Source: Abelmoschus esculentus (lineage: Eukaryota > Streptophyta > Magnoliopsida > Malvales > Malvaceae). From it: a stretch of DNA of 64,000 bases. This document shows, one piece after another, positions 33,542 through 45,600 of the stretch. The translations under genes were made by a program, and so were the position numbers. The number at the start of each line of letters is the position of its first letter. Within the stretch, counting starts at the first letter, position 1. The DNA lies in NCBI GenBank assembly GCA_035048815.1, contig JAUCBN010000017.1, positions 368,936 through 432,935 on the forward strand. Reading direction: 5' to 3'. The notes under the pieces are model-generated. The model saw nothing but the letters and a program-made list of their open reading frames with translations. It ran no database searches and was not told where the DNA came from.

Positions 33542-35533
33542 ATAATTTCTTTGGTTGCTACTAACTCTTATCTCTTACATTTGTCTATAAAAACGCCACA
33601 ATAAAACCTCTCTTTAGCGGCGTTTATATAGATAAACGCACTATAAAACTAAAAAAACGCCGCAAAAAACCTATTTTGCTGTAGTGCATACAATCTCCAT
33701 TTATGCTTTGTATTTGTTTCCATTATTGTTCATATGCTTTGTTTTTGTGAATATGGTTCATATTTCATTTTTACCATGTTATTTATTTGTTTATGCTTCT
33801 ATTTATTTTTGTCATGTGTATTTTATGTTTTCATTTTTGTACATATTTGTCTCCTTGTATGCATGTTTTTTTTTATGCATTTAGTTTATTGCATATTTTT
33901 TATATATTGTCATGTCTTGTACATATTTGTTCTTTTTTACTATGTACTTCATTAATTTGTTTTTTGCCATCTTTACTTATGTTTCACACCTTCTTAATTA
34001 ATGAATCTAATTTCTTTACGTCTTTATTCGGTCGTAACGGGCCCGCGTTCCAACGTAATGGTCGCGGTGTACGCGTTGCCTTCGAATAAAGACACGGTAA
34101 AAATAAAACTTAATTCGGACATTAAACAAATTTTAATTTAATGTCACCTTAAAACTTGAAATTCCCAAATAATTAAGCGGTTAATTTTTAAAGGTGTCAA
34201 TTTTGGGCGGTTTTTAAACCCTAAACCCATTTTTAAACCATAACCGACTCTCAAACCCGTCTTTTTCGAATCTCTGGCTTTTACGGTGTCCGGCCTACCA
34301 AAGTGGCCGGTGGTGACTCCAACCCTTTTTAAAAATCCCTAATTTTAAATTTTCCCTTTTCAATCTAAGATTTCTTTTAACCTCAAATCCTTAATTTTAA
34401 CTTTCCAATTCCTTTTTAAAAGAATCCTAGATTTTAAATTTCTTTCAATATGTCAAAATTCCTAATTTTTATACATGATTTAGAAAACCTAATTTCAAAT
34501 TTTCAAATCCTAGTCTTCTAAAATTTCTTAAATATTTCATTTCAAATCCAAATCCCTAAATTTTAATTTCATTTCCTAATTTTCACCTTTTCCACTAGTG
34601 ACCCCCTTTTACTACACAATCTTATTATTTTAAGAATTTTAGGATCACTACAGTTAAAAACTTTAACATATAAACTCTTACTAGAAAGTTGTGTAAACAT
34701 GCAATTTTCAAATCAAATGAGACCCATTCATAAACCATTCAAAGCTAACAACCATATCTCATATATTTGTTCGCTTTTACCCATTTAGCACTACACATAC
34801 ATCAATATTTACTCTTTAGGCTAACGGTATCGTTTAACTTAAACAGTTAGTTAATTGTTATTATGATTATTAATCGTAATCTAACCTTAAAAGATGATTA
34901 ATCAAAAAGAATATTCAGTATGATACGTCAAACTATGTTCATCAAATTCCATTAACCAACAATAACAATTAATAGACATGTCCCTGTCCCATTTTCTCCC
35001 AAATATTTGTTCACTTGGAAAGTGTCAAAATAGGGTTTGTTAATCAATCATTTTTCTTATAAACAAACTAATCTGAATCATGCACGATGTTGTGCTGAGA
35101 TTAAGTTAGGTGAGAATTTATTAATCAATCATCTAATTGTATCAACAAACAAACCACATAGCGTTTTGATGTCAGGTGACATCGGACTTCATATGATTTT
35201 ATGTTTTGATGTACAAGTGATATAAGATGATACATTTATGATTGCTATATTTTTAAGTAGGGTGAGTATTCGATCAAATCGAGTCAAAAAATTTTGAGTT
35301 GTTTGAGTTTATGAATCACATTTTATCATTCAAACTTTATTTGAATTTTTTTTTGATTATATTCGAGTTTAAGAAATTCGAGTCAAGTCGAATTTTCAAG
35401 TTCTTATAAAAATTTAGTTTTAATTATTTATCATGTTATAGTATAATTTAATTCCAAACGACTTTCTCTGATCATACAAGATATATATCTATATACCTCT
35501 TCATATGTGACAATATTTCTTCATATTTTCATA

Positions 35534-37714
35534 TATCAATTTATATATATCATAAAAAATTGAGAGAATCATCTCGAACTTAAAAATAAATCTTTTAATT
35601 ACTAAAAATTTTAAGTTATTCGAGTTATTTGAATTTCCATTTTACAACTCAAAATTTATTTGAAATTTTTCGAGTCGAGTCAAAACGAGTCAAATATTTT
35701 CGCCTTGAGTCGAGTTATTCAGGTTTTATCAATGAAAGATTTTAGTGTCTCGTTGTAATTAAGTAACGTCGTATTGTAAAACTCGACTTGTTGTAAATAC
35801 CAAATTATTTCTTTTTTTATTTTAATATAATTAAAATCTTCTAATATCTTACGTGGCATGGCCAACCCCCATGATTTGGGGCCATGTGTAAAGGTCACAT
35901 TCTACTTTCAAGAATTATTCAAGCTTTAATAAAATTGATTTTGTATTTATCTTCTAGGCTATGGGACATTACAAACCCTAATTTCCAACAACTAAAATTA
36001 CATCAAAAATTTCATGAAATCACCTAGATTAAGAGTAGATGAAAGAGCTTACATGAATTCTTAAGTTAATCTATCAATTTCTCTCTCCAAATTGTAAGAA
36101 TTTGGCTTGATTTAGTAAGCTTCTATGAGAATTTTCTTTCTCCCTATTTCTCTTTGTGTTCGGATGGCAATAGATATCCAAAGGCTGAATTATGACTCAG
36201 CCAAGGAAGATACCCCTTGGCTGGCCTCATGTCTGACTAAGGGGGTAAATTGTCACTTAAAACCAAAGTTTATTTTTTGTATTACATGCAATCTTTCATG
36301 GTTTAATTTGTTTTAATTTTGATCACTAATTCGCCTAATTATGCTTTCACTGATTCAATTGTGTCCTCACACTTTATGACTCATTTAATTAGTTCACTAA
36401 TTTGATCAATTAAATTTTATTTCGATATTGATTCGAACAATTAATTCTAGTTACTTATGTTTCAAGTAACTAGGCCTAGATTCAGGATATTACAAGTTTC
36501 GAGAAAATAATTTAAAATAAATATTTTTGGTTGAGATAAAAATATAAAAAAATGGTTTAAAATTCTTATTTCACTTATATTTAACTTTGTTCAAATCAAT
36601 TTTCTAATGATTATATCAATATAATTCCAAAACTTGTTTATTGGCTTGATTTTTGGGTTAACCCATCAAGTTTGTAATGATTATATGTTGGTGTTTTAAT
36701 CTAATATGGATGGTCAAATTAGTCCAGGTGTACTAGAACGTGAGGGTATCGTATCAGTACGTCCCCTACATTTTTGACATAGCGTATCAGTATGGTTAAG
36801 TGTATCGGTACGGGGAACTATACATGATTTCTAATTTTTAAACCAAAATCTGTGTACCAATACTTATTAAAGGGTATACCAATACAAGTGACTTGTAATG
36901 TAGGCATACCAATACGGAATGATAGTCATATCGGGATGGGTCATCATTTTGTAGGTTAAAGGAATCTGGATGTTTTAAAATTTTGTATTTTAGTCTTTAT
37001 ATTTGGTGTATGGAATTGAATGAATTCGGAGACTTTGTTTTAAGATGAATTTTAACATGTAAGCATGAAATGAATTTAATTGAAAGATTGTAATCTTAAT
37101 TCCACTTAATATCCCCTAAAACTCATCTAAACTTATATTTTGGTCCTTTTCATTGTTTAAGGAAATTGAAGGTGTAATCATGACTATTTTCTTTGTAAAT
37201 TTATCCCTTTGTGTGTATGAACACATAAGACATATTAAAAGAATCTATACAAGATAAAAAAAAAAAAAATAAGGTCATTTATTGAGGTGAAGCTTCACGG
37301 TTTTGCTTCAGTAATCGCCATGTAACTCGTTCGAGTCGATAAGTGTCTAGACCAGATCAAAGAGGTTACACTATATCCTACATCATATCCTAGTGTAATC
37401 CCTTTGTTAACTCTTGTTGCCTTTTTATTTGTTGCATTAGCCTTTGTTCTTTATGCATACTTATATTTCAGTGTTGTTTCTGTATATTTATTTAATTTTA
37501 ATTTTTATTTATTTGTTTGTATATGTTCTTTCTTTATTTATTTGATTTATGATGCTCGTATTTATGCCTTTATCTATATTCTTGTCATGTTTTTTGTTAA
37601 CATATTTATTGTTCATGTATTTAATTGTCACTCATTTAATATTTTTTAATTCAATAAATATTATAATAATTAATTATTTTTACTATGAAAATTGAAAATG
37701 GCTATTTACAAATT
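35534..37714. other. AT-rich sequence with LTR remnants, no gene
   Basis: 35600-35720 has clustered CGAGTC/CGAGTT words (palindromic repeat type). 36140-36177 is the 38-bp block shared with 24549-24586. A TTCAGGATATTACA end typical of LTRs lies at 36481-36494. 36725-36960 carries a cluster of TATCGGTACG-type motifs like that at 11090-11490. An A-run is at 37258-37270 and a T-rich stretch at 37400-37650. No complete element could be delimited. Confidence 0.45.
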
Positions 37715-38527
37715 GAGAAATTCTACAACGGGCGTCGAACACCGCTGAACATTGTTAATGATGAACACCGTTGAACATTATTAAACTAATTAATAAAGAT
37801 TAAAAAATTTAAGGACTTAAAATATAATTATAAATTATTTAACATAATTTTTTATTAAATTATTATATATATATTATTTTTTAAATAATTAAAAAAATAT
37901 AAATTTAAATTAATTTTAAAAAATAAAAAAATCCTAAACTCTAAATCCTAAAACCAAAATCCAAAACCTAAATCACTAAACATTAATCTCTAAACCCTAA
38001 AATATAAAATCTCAAAACCCTAAATCTAAAACCTAAAATCAAAAATCCTAAAAATACTAAACCATAAACATTAAATCCTAACCCTAAAATAACTAAAACC
38101 TCTATATCTAATTCTTAAACTAATTTTAGGATTCAAGTTTAGGGTTTATACTTTTTAGAATTTTAAACTTTCTATTTTAGAGTTATATTTTTAGATTTTA
38201 TGTTTTATGGTTTTATTGTTTTAGAGTTTAGAGTTTATGATTTAGGTATTTAGATTTTAGGATTTAATGTTTAGTATTTTACCTTGTGTTTAGGGTTTTA
38301 AGTTTCGGATTTAATATTTTTATTTTTAAATTAAAAATAATTTAAATAAATCATTTTAAAAATAAAATATAATATATATAATTTGTTTAAAATTTTATTT
38401 TAAATAATTTAAAATTATATGTTTAGTCCTTGGAATTTTTAATTTTTATTAATTAATTTAATAGTGTTCAACGGTGTTCATCGTTAGTGGTGCTTAACAA
38501 TGTTCGACGCACGTGATAGAATCATCC
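37715..38527. mobile_element. Mutator-like non-autonomous element with long inverted repeats
   Basis: 813 bp. Terminal inverted repeats of more than 100 bp are clear from ATTCTACAACGGGCGTCGAAC (left) against ATTCTATCACGTGCGTCGAAC (right, reverse complement), and continue with GATGAACACCGTTGAACA in both. The 9-bp flanks TTACAAATT (37706-37714) and TTACAGATT (38528-38536) differ in one base, the target size of Mutator elements. The centre is AT-rich with CCCTAAA-type words. No transposase. Confidence 0.75.
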
Positions 38528-38536
38528 TTACAGATT

Positions 38537-39678
38537 TACGTATTTGCGTCAGAATATCTTCATTTAATGGATATTGACCAAATAATCGTATTAATTTATA
38601 TTATCCGAAGGTAAACTTGAAAATGAATAAAATGTTAAAGGACTAATTAATTTTAACTCATAAAATGTTAAATCCCACTTAATTAAAAAATAATATTAAA
38701 TTAAAAATATTTAATTTAAATTTAAATTTCAATGATTATCATTATAAAGGCAACATATGATTCAGTACCAATTTTGGGCATTATAAGTGCTAATTCTTTC
38801 CCACAAGTAACAAACCCATGAATTCTTTTTGTTGAATCTCTAGTTTTATGGTATTTGGTCTACTTTAACCAAGTGACTGATGACGACTCTAAATTTTATT
38901 TTAAAATACAAGTTTTCTCAAAATCCTATCGTAATATAATTACTTTTAAAGCAAGAGAACTTAAAACATTTTTTAAATTAATTGTTATAGGAATGAAATA
39001 GATATTTAAGTACGAGACTTTTTTAATTTTTCAACAATCTTTGATGATAAAAAAGAGAGAAGACCTTATAAATCCGAAAGTTTAACTTTCCATCGTTTTT
39101 ATATGAGAATGAGAACTTTCCGTTTTTCTATTTTATACTTAAAATAATAATAAAAGAAAAATGTTTTAATTAAAAAGAGACTAATTAGTATCATTTAATT
39201 TCTTATTAAATCAAATTAAATTTTAGAATTCCAAAAAATACATCTTAAACTTTTATAATCTAATATTTTTAAGTTAACCACAAAAAATTATATCAATTAT
39301 AAAAAACGAGCTCACGATCTAATAGAGTCAAGTTAAACCTCACTCGACTCGACCTGCTAAGATCTCGTATAGTACTTGAATTTAAGTCTAATCAAATCGA
39401 ATGATAACCAAATAAAGTTTGAATAGTTCACGAGCTGCTCAATTCATTTTTAGCACCCCGAAAAATAATTTTTTTCAAAAAAATCCTATTAGAAATGTAA
39501 ATATAAATAGTTGAAATAATATAAGATTAGATAATAATTTCCATTATATACAATACAAGATGAAATAATATAAATATTTTTAATTATTAAGCCAATTAAT
39601 AGATCTTCACGTAATACACTTATTAATAATCAATAAGTATGTTCAATATTTTTCACTTATTAATCGAAAGATATCATG
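38537..39678. other. AT-rich sequence with an LTR-end remnant
   Basis: 38760-38900 resembles the 3' end region of the long LTRs (AATCTCTAGTTTTATGG, GGTCTAC, GACGACTC). No gene. Confidence 0.4.
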
Positions 39679-39683
39679 AGAAT

Positions 39684-41474
39684 TGTCGCGACCGTTTTAA
39701 AACCGAAAATGTGAAAACTGGCCTGGCGAGTGATTTGGAAAAAATCGAGTTTATTTATTTTTAATCATGAAAAAAACAAATTTTATTGAAAACATTTGAA
39801 TTTTAAAATTAATTTGGAGTCGCCACCGACCACTTTGGTAGGTCAGACACCATAAAACAAACCAGAGATTCATTTTGAAAACATTTGGGTTCGGGAGTCG
39901 GTTACGCGTAAGGAAAACCCTTACGAGCGCCCGAAATCGGTACATTTTAATTACACATGGCATTTCGGTATTTTGAATAATAATATTAATTTAATCAATC
40001 ATTGACAAATAAATATCGTTCGAATGAGAATATTCTTTTTCGATAAGAAAATATATTTCTTTTAAATACGAGCTTGAATAAGACGTCCTCTAGATAGGAA
40101 ACCTTAACTCGTATTTAAAGAAATATAAGTTCTGCCCCAAAAGGTTTTAAATGCATGATCGGTTTATTATCTGGTTCATTTTAAGTTCTAACCTATGAGG
40201 CTCCATCAATTTAAATATTTCAAGCCTATTAAATTATTAATTTCACCGGGTGTATTATGATAACATCCGAATGCATGGACACTACCATTTTGACACCAAG
40301 CAAAATTAATAATACTATTGGTGTTACTAATCTTTGCCTAATTAATTTTATTAAATTTAATCCTAAATTATTTACCATTTTCTACGTTTCGATGACGCGC
40401 CGAATATGATACCAAAGTACACTCTTGGCCAACATAATGTCATTTCATAATACTGACCAATTAGTGTATCCGATATATAAGATTAGAACACCATCGTTAC
40501 TAAATTACCTCTCTATTTAATTAATTATTTAATTAAAGTGACTAACCTTAAAAAGCTCTAATTTAATTAGAGTGACTAACCCTAAAAAGGCTCTAATTTA
40601 ATTGTCTAAGTGTAATTAAATGTTTTCCTAAACAAAATATACTACATGTTTTTAAATTATGCAAGAAAATCATTTAAATAATTAAATAAAACATTAATTA
40701 AATTAAAAGACAATAACAATGCAACAATAAACCAAAATTAATTAACGTAAAGTAAATGGAACTTACATTGCAAAGAAGGATTTATACAACTTCTCAAGGC
40801 TCATGTCTATAAGCTTGCATGCAATCTGGCCATTACAATTCACTGCCCGCTATTCCTATGCTACTTCCGATATCCATCAAGGAATCCAATCCTTCGAACA
40901 TCCCCTTACACTTATCGACCAAACCACAAACAATAAATCGAGAATCTCTAGCCAAGCTTTCATGCATATAATTGCCAAGCTTTGTGGCATGGAAATCTTA
41001 TTTCCCGAATGTCTTTCCCTTGTCGGTGGATTGTATTTCCATGAACCTTGGATTTGTTTGAAAGACCATGGCCTCAAAATTTCAATTTTGTTATGTGAAA
41101 TGGAAAGAATTCTCCTGCAGTCGGTCCCCCTTCCCATGCTTGTTCTCTGTGTTTAGTGAAAAAACCAATACTCCCAAAAACCGAGAGAAAAAATGGAACC
41201 GCCCCCCTGTTTTTGGTTTTCGAATGCTCCCCCTCCTCTTCAGTTTCCATCATGGCTTAATAATTGCCCCTGGTAACCGTTTGTAACTCTCTCATATTAT
41301 CCATTCACTTTCTTGTTTTTTTTTTATTTTCATTATTACTTTTATATTATTTTTTTGGTTTTATTTATTTACTTTATTTATTTTATATATTATTATTTAT
41401 TTTTATTTATTTCTATTTACTATTTACTTGTGGCCTTATTTTTACTCGAACCCAGACGAAATTCGGGTATTACA
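39684..41474 (-). repeat. LARD 3' LTR (uninterrupted)
   Basis: 1791 bp. It gives the empty site (near 40320, CTATTGGTGTTACT) for the CACTA insertion in the other LTR. An open stretch of 86 codons (40877-41137, minus) recurs in the other LTR at 53727-53987 with few changes. This follows from LTR identity and is not evidence of a gene. Confidence 0.88.
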
Positions 41475-42206
41475 ACTGTCCCTCTTTGCTCAATGCTGTG
41501 GAACAGGAGACGAGCAAAGACTGAAAAGACACGAATTTCGTTTAGACTTCTTGGCCACTGTTATGCTAACAAAGCTTGAAGTTGTTCTTCTCATTACAAA
41601 TTTCTTCAAGCAAAATACCTGTCATAGAACTCGAGGTTGTTCTTCTCATTACGAAATTCCTCGCATCCCATGAAATCTAGAATTGTTGTTACTTTGATTG
41701 GTTGATTGGATTCTTTTTGAACCTTGAATCCTTCTCTGCAAAAAGAGAAACCATCAATTAATACAAATTCAACATGGATTAAGTTGAAAATTTATCTTTT
41801 CATTTGTCATCGTTATCGCTTCTCTGCTCAAGCTTGAACATTTTTGTCTGAACTCACTGTTGGTTTAACTTGATTGATGTTGCTCAAGATTTTGTTTCCC
41901 TGCATAAAACACAAATTTTTAATGTTTCGTTATTCTTTTATTTTCCTTTTTTATCTTTTTCTTTTTTTCATCTTTTTTTTTATTTTTATTTTTCTTTATA
42001 TTTTTTGTTGTTTTATTTCTATTTTTTATTTTTTCATTATTTATTATTTAATTATATTTTACTTATTATATTTACGTAGGCCCTTAGGCCAAAATTCGGG
42101 TATGACAGCCGCCCCTCTTTGCTCAATGCTGTGGAGTAGGAGACGAGCAAAGACTGAAAAGACACAAATGTTGTCTAAGCTTCTTGATCTCTGTTACGCT
42201 AACAAA
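41475..42206 (-). repeat. duplicated 3' end of the LARD internal domain with partial LTR
   Basis: The block TCTTTGCTCAATGCTGTGGA...GCTAACAAAGCTTGAAG occurs at 41475-41615 and again at 42108-42247. Each time it directly follows an LTR end (GGGTATTACA at 41474; GGGTATGACA at 42107). A truncated LTR piece (T-rich, about 41930-42107) therefore lies inside the internal domain. Two of the hairpin units (41574-41663) belong to the inner copy. Confidence 0.72.
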
Positions 42207-42667
42207 GCTTGAAGTTGTTCTTCTCATTATGAAATTCTTCAAGCAAAAAGTGATGAAATACGAGATTGTTCTTCTCATTACGAAATTCCTCGTATCTCGT
42301 GAAACCTGGAGTTGTTCTTCTCATTATGAAATTCTTCAGGGTCTGAAGTTATTCTTCTCATTATGAATTTCTTCAGACAAAAAGTGATGAAATCCGAAGT
42401 TGTTCTTCTCATTATGAAATTCTTCGTATCCCATGGACTTTGGAGTTGTTCTTCCTATTATGAAATTCTCCAAAGTTTGGAAAAGTTTGAAGTTGTTCTT
42501 CTCATTATGAATTTCTTCAAACTAATCAAGTGGTGGAAACTGAGGTTGTTCTTCTCATTATGAAATTTCTCGTCTCCAGGAAATCTGGAGCTATTCTTAT
42601 CATTATGAAATTCTCCAGATCAAAGTGATAGAACCTGAGGCTGTTCTTCTCATTATGAAATTCCTCA
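42207..42667. repeat. array of ten hairpin units with constant loop and changing stems
   Basis: Each unit is stem, loop TTGTTCTTCTCATTATGAAATT or a near copy, complementary stem. Perfect 8-bp stems: GCTTGAAG/CTTCAAGC (42207/42237), GTCTGAAG/CTTCAGAC (42341/42371), CTTTGGAG/CTCCAAAG (42438/42468), GTTTGAAG/CTTCAAAC (42485/42515), ATCTGGAG/CTCCAGAT (42583/42613). Shorter: ATACGAG/CTCGTAT (42258/42289), CCTGGAG/CTTCAGG with one G-T pair (42305/42334), CGAAG/CTTCG (42395/42422), TGAGG/CCTCA (42636/42663), and a weak unit at 42542. Two more units lie at 41574-41611 and 41632-41663. Spacing is irregular. Confidence 0.85.
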
Positions 42668-45600
42668 TATCCCATAAAAGTTTGAATTGTTGTTGTTTTG
42701 ATTGTTCTTTTTCTGAATCATTTCTTGTAGGTTTCTGAATCCTGTTCAATAGAAATATGATGTATTATTAGTATGATCCTAATACAGATATTTTTGTTAT
42801 GATGCATGAATGTTAATTAAAGACCACTTGGGTAAACTTTCTACTTCAGGGAAAATGCTAATAATTTCTTTCTTCATCTCCCGACGTATCTTCTTTGACT
42901 AATATGGGAATTCATCTCAAACTCAGGTTCAATTTTCAAAGTTTTTGTTTTTTGCTGTAAAGCGCCTTTTCAGGTTTTCACTTTAGATTTATTTTTTCTT
43001 TTCTTTTTGTCTTTTCTCACATTTTCTTTTCTTTTCTTTCTCTTTCTTTTGTTTTGTTTTTTGCAACAAATGAAGTCTATCATGATCTCAATGACATTTG
43101 TTCTTGTCTTCCATGAATTCAACATACAAATTTTGTTCTTGTATTGTCGACCTTTGAACACTAGAGAAAATCCATTCTGGGGAAGATTTATTCTCTGCTC
43201 TGAAGAATTTATCATTTTTATTGCTCAAGCATACAAGCTTCATTCTTTTTGCAGCATTGCCCCACTCAAATTTAAGCATAATTGTTTTGTTTTCTCGTTC
43301 TGATATTCACCCCATAGAGCTTCTCTGTCTTGTGGTGTCTCAACAGTAACAATTTCACCATCTGATGAATTGATCATGCTATATTTTGCCCCAAACAATG
43401 GTAAATGTTCTCTCTTTCCCCAAGTTTACACGTGTGTCATCTTTGTTGCTCAAATATTTTTTGCATTTTGAGCTTTATCTGTTTCTCATCATAAATCACA
43501 TACTAAGGCCACCTCCTGTTCTGCCTGCACTTAAAGGATTAATATATCATAGTAATTCCCATGAAATCTTTTTTTTTTGTATCTAATCAATTTATCTACA
43601 AGATACTTGTTAAAACAATATGCAAAAAAGCTCAAAAAATAATATTACTAATTTTGAAAATATTGAAAAAAATTTGACTATCGTGGCAAACAATTAATTT
43701 TCGCCTTTGAATACCAAGTGCGACCAAGCCTTTGAACCAATTTGCAAAGATCAGCTCCAATGTGACCATTTTCAAATTTATTAGACTTTCAAGAGAAACA
43801 TTTCCATTTTCCTAATTCTACCCCGTTTAAGTGGCACTCTTTGCCTCACTAACTCACTATGCTCAATTTTCCCTCTTTTCTGAACTCGATCAAGCATTAG
43901 AAGACTGAAAATCCTTGAAGAAAGGTTAACCCTGATAAGTGGGATGTATTATGAAGAATAACTCTCCTTGTTCCAATATCCATATATGGTCAAAATAGTC
44001 TTTTATGGCTTGTAATATAGGCTATGGTTCATGGCTATCAAAGAAAGGATATATATGCTCAAATAATTCTTTGAGGGTAATAGAACCAAGGATCATTGTT
44101 ACACTGATCTAGATATGCTCTGATGAAATACTTTTCTCTCTTTTCTTTGTGGATCACTCTAAACTGCCCTTTTTGGGTTTTCACCCTAGAGGTCATTTTC
44201 TTTTCACTACTTTTTTTGACAGTGGCTCGTCTCATTAAAATATCTCACGAAACTTTCTTTTCACCTATTACTTTTGTTGTTTGCTTCAACTTTAATGTCA
44301 ACAATTTGAACTTGACTCTTCAGAAACAAACTTTTAGTCTCTTTTTATTTTTTCTGTGTTGATTCAGAATATTTCTCCTTACTCATCTTTTTTCTTGGTT
44401 TCTCATTTCACCTTTATTTTTTCACTTGATTCACAAGGCATCCCAAATGTATTTCACTTTCGAACATGTTTTCCTCCACTTTGCCCCCAGTGTAGGGGTG
44501 ATCCTTGGTTTGGGTTGAGTTGAAAGAAAAACAATATTAGGCTCAAAGGGGATAACAAATGTTATTTTTCTTATTTTCTTTCTTTGAGAAGGGAGATCAA
44601 GGAATGTCAAATATCATCTCATACTTGGATATCTTTGAAGAAAAGTAGCCTTCAGTTGGATGAAGTTTTAAGTTATCACTTCATTCAAAAATCTTAGTCA
44701 ACAATGCTTGAGAGAAAACTCACTCAAAATTTGTATATGGGATTTTCCGTAATTCTTGAACACTCATTAATGTCCTCCTTTTGGCCTAAATAAAATAGAA
44801 ATGAGTCACATTGGTGAAGTTGATCTATGAATTTGATTTAAGGTCAATCCTGCAATTAGTATTCAAAACCTGAAAAAAAAAGTCAATGATGATATATATG
44901 TATATAAATGTATGGGCGATCAAAAATTAACCCATAACAAAAAAAAAAGTTTTTCTATGATAGTGAATAAAAGAATTAAAGAATTAAGGGATCAAAGAAT
45001 ATGAAATATTTGCCGCTTAAGAAAAATATATATGAAACAAGCATCATGAACAAATAAATTAAAATAACTTCCCTTTTAAAGGACCCCCAATGCTCGCGGG
45101 CAAAAGCAATTAGGATGATTCAGGGCATTACCCCGCAACGGTCCAAAAATGCAGACAAATCCCATATAATTCAATTGTCTATCATCCATCAAAGAAAACC
45201 GGAGTGAATTTCAACTCTCATTTCCACTATCAATTTTGCTCTTTCTTGCTTCTGTTTCAATGTTGAATTCTCAGTTTTTGAAGCATCAATGTAACATCTC
45301 CTTTGGTTGCCCCATGTTTGGTCTGATCTTCTTTATTTTTATCTCCAGAATGATGCTAATAATTCTATGACTCAAAATTTACCCCACTTATATCATTTAG
45401 GGTGAACACATGCCTGAAGTCTTTTCAATTTGTCGGCATCATGATAAAATACTTTATTGCTGCTTTCATATCTCAAACATTGGTCTTCTGGATTTTCAAC
45501 AAATGCCCCAGCTATTAAAATCAACCTTCATTTCTCTTTTCGACCTCTTTTTGAATTTTTATTTTTTCTTTTTTTCATTTCTTATTTTTCTTACAAGAAC

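Larger units (their letters stand above)
32324..33686 (+). mobile_element. non-autonomous CACTA element carrying captured gene fragments
   Basis: 1363 bp. It begins CACTACACCAAAA and ends TTTTGCTGTAGTG, inverted repeats with one mismatch. It is flanked by the 3-bp duplication CAT (32321-32323 and 33687-33689), as expected for En/Spm (CACTA) elements. Subterminal arrays of GCGGCGTTT/AACGCC-type words occupy about 32340-32600 and 33590-33670. No transposase is present. The centre holds pieces of at least two unrelated plant genes, one with its intron, so this is a Pack-CACTA type element. Confidence 0.9.
29583..34652 (+). mobile_element. solo LTR of a long-LTR retrotransposon (gypsy-type inferred)
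   Basis: Begins TGTAATCAC, ends ATCACTACA (TGTA/TACA), flanked by the 5-bp duplication GTTAA (29578-29582 and 34653-34657). Copy 1 of the host repeat gives the empty site. Without the CACTA insertion (32324-33689) it measures about 3.7 kb. There is no PBS, polypurine tract or pol gene, so it is a solo LTR. Near its 3' end, ATCTCTGGCTTTTACGGTG and GGCCGGTGGTGACTCC resemble the LARD LTR at 39684-41474 read on the minus strand. This suggests the same Tat/Ogre-like type, which is an inference. The plus-strand open stretches in its T-rich half (31600-34000) are low-complexity and not genes. Confidence 0.82.
29291..35533. repeat. tandem duplication, copy 2, split by solo LTR
   Basis: Consists of 29291-29582 plus 34653-35533. 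Without the inserted LTR it is about 1.17 kb; the length difference to copy 1 is explained by the ~205-bp indel. Small open stretches occurring in both copies (near 28795 and 35037) are repeats of the same non-coding text. Confidence 0.82.

Noticed and set aside
31614..34089. Several 60-100-codon open stretches rich in Phe, Tyr, Ile and Cys
   Set aside because: Low-complexity T-rich DNA of the solo LTR, open in all plus frames by composition, with no start context or domain.
40803..41156. 117-codon stretch and its antisense partner, repeated at 53669-54006
   Set aside because: Located in both LTRs of the LARD element; similarity reflects LTR identity, not conserved coding.
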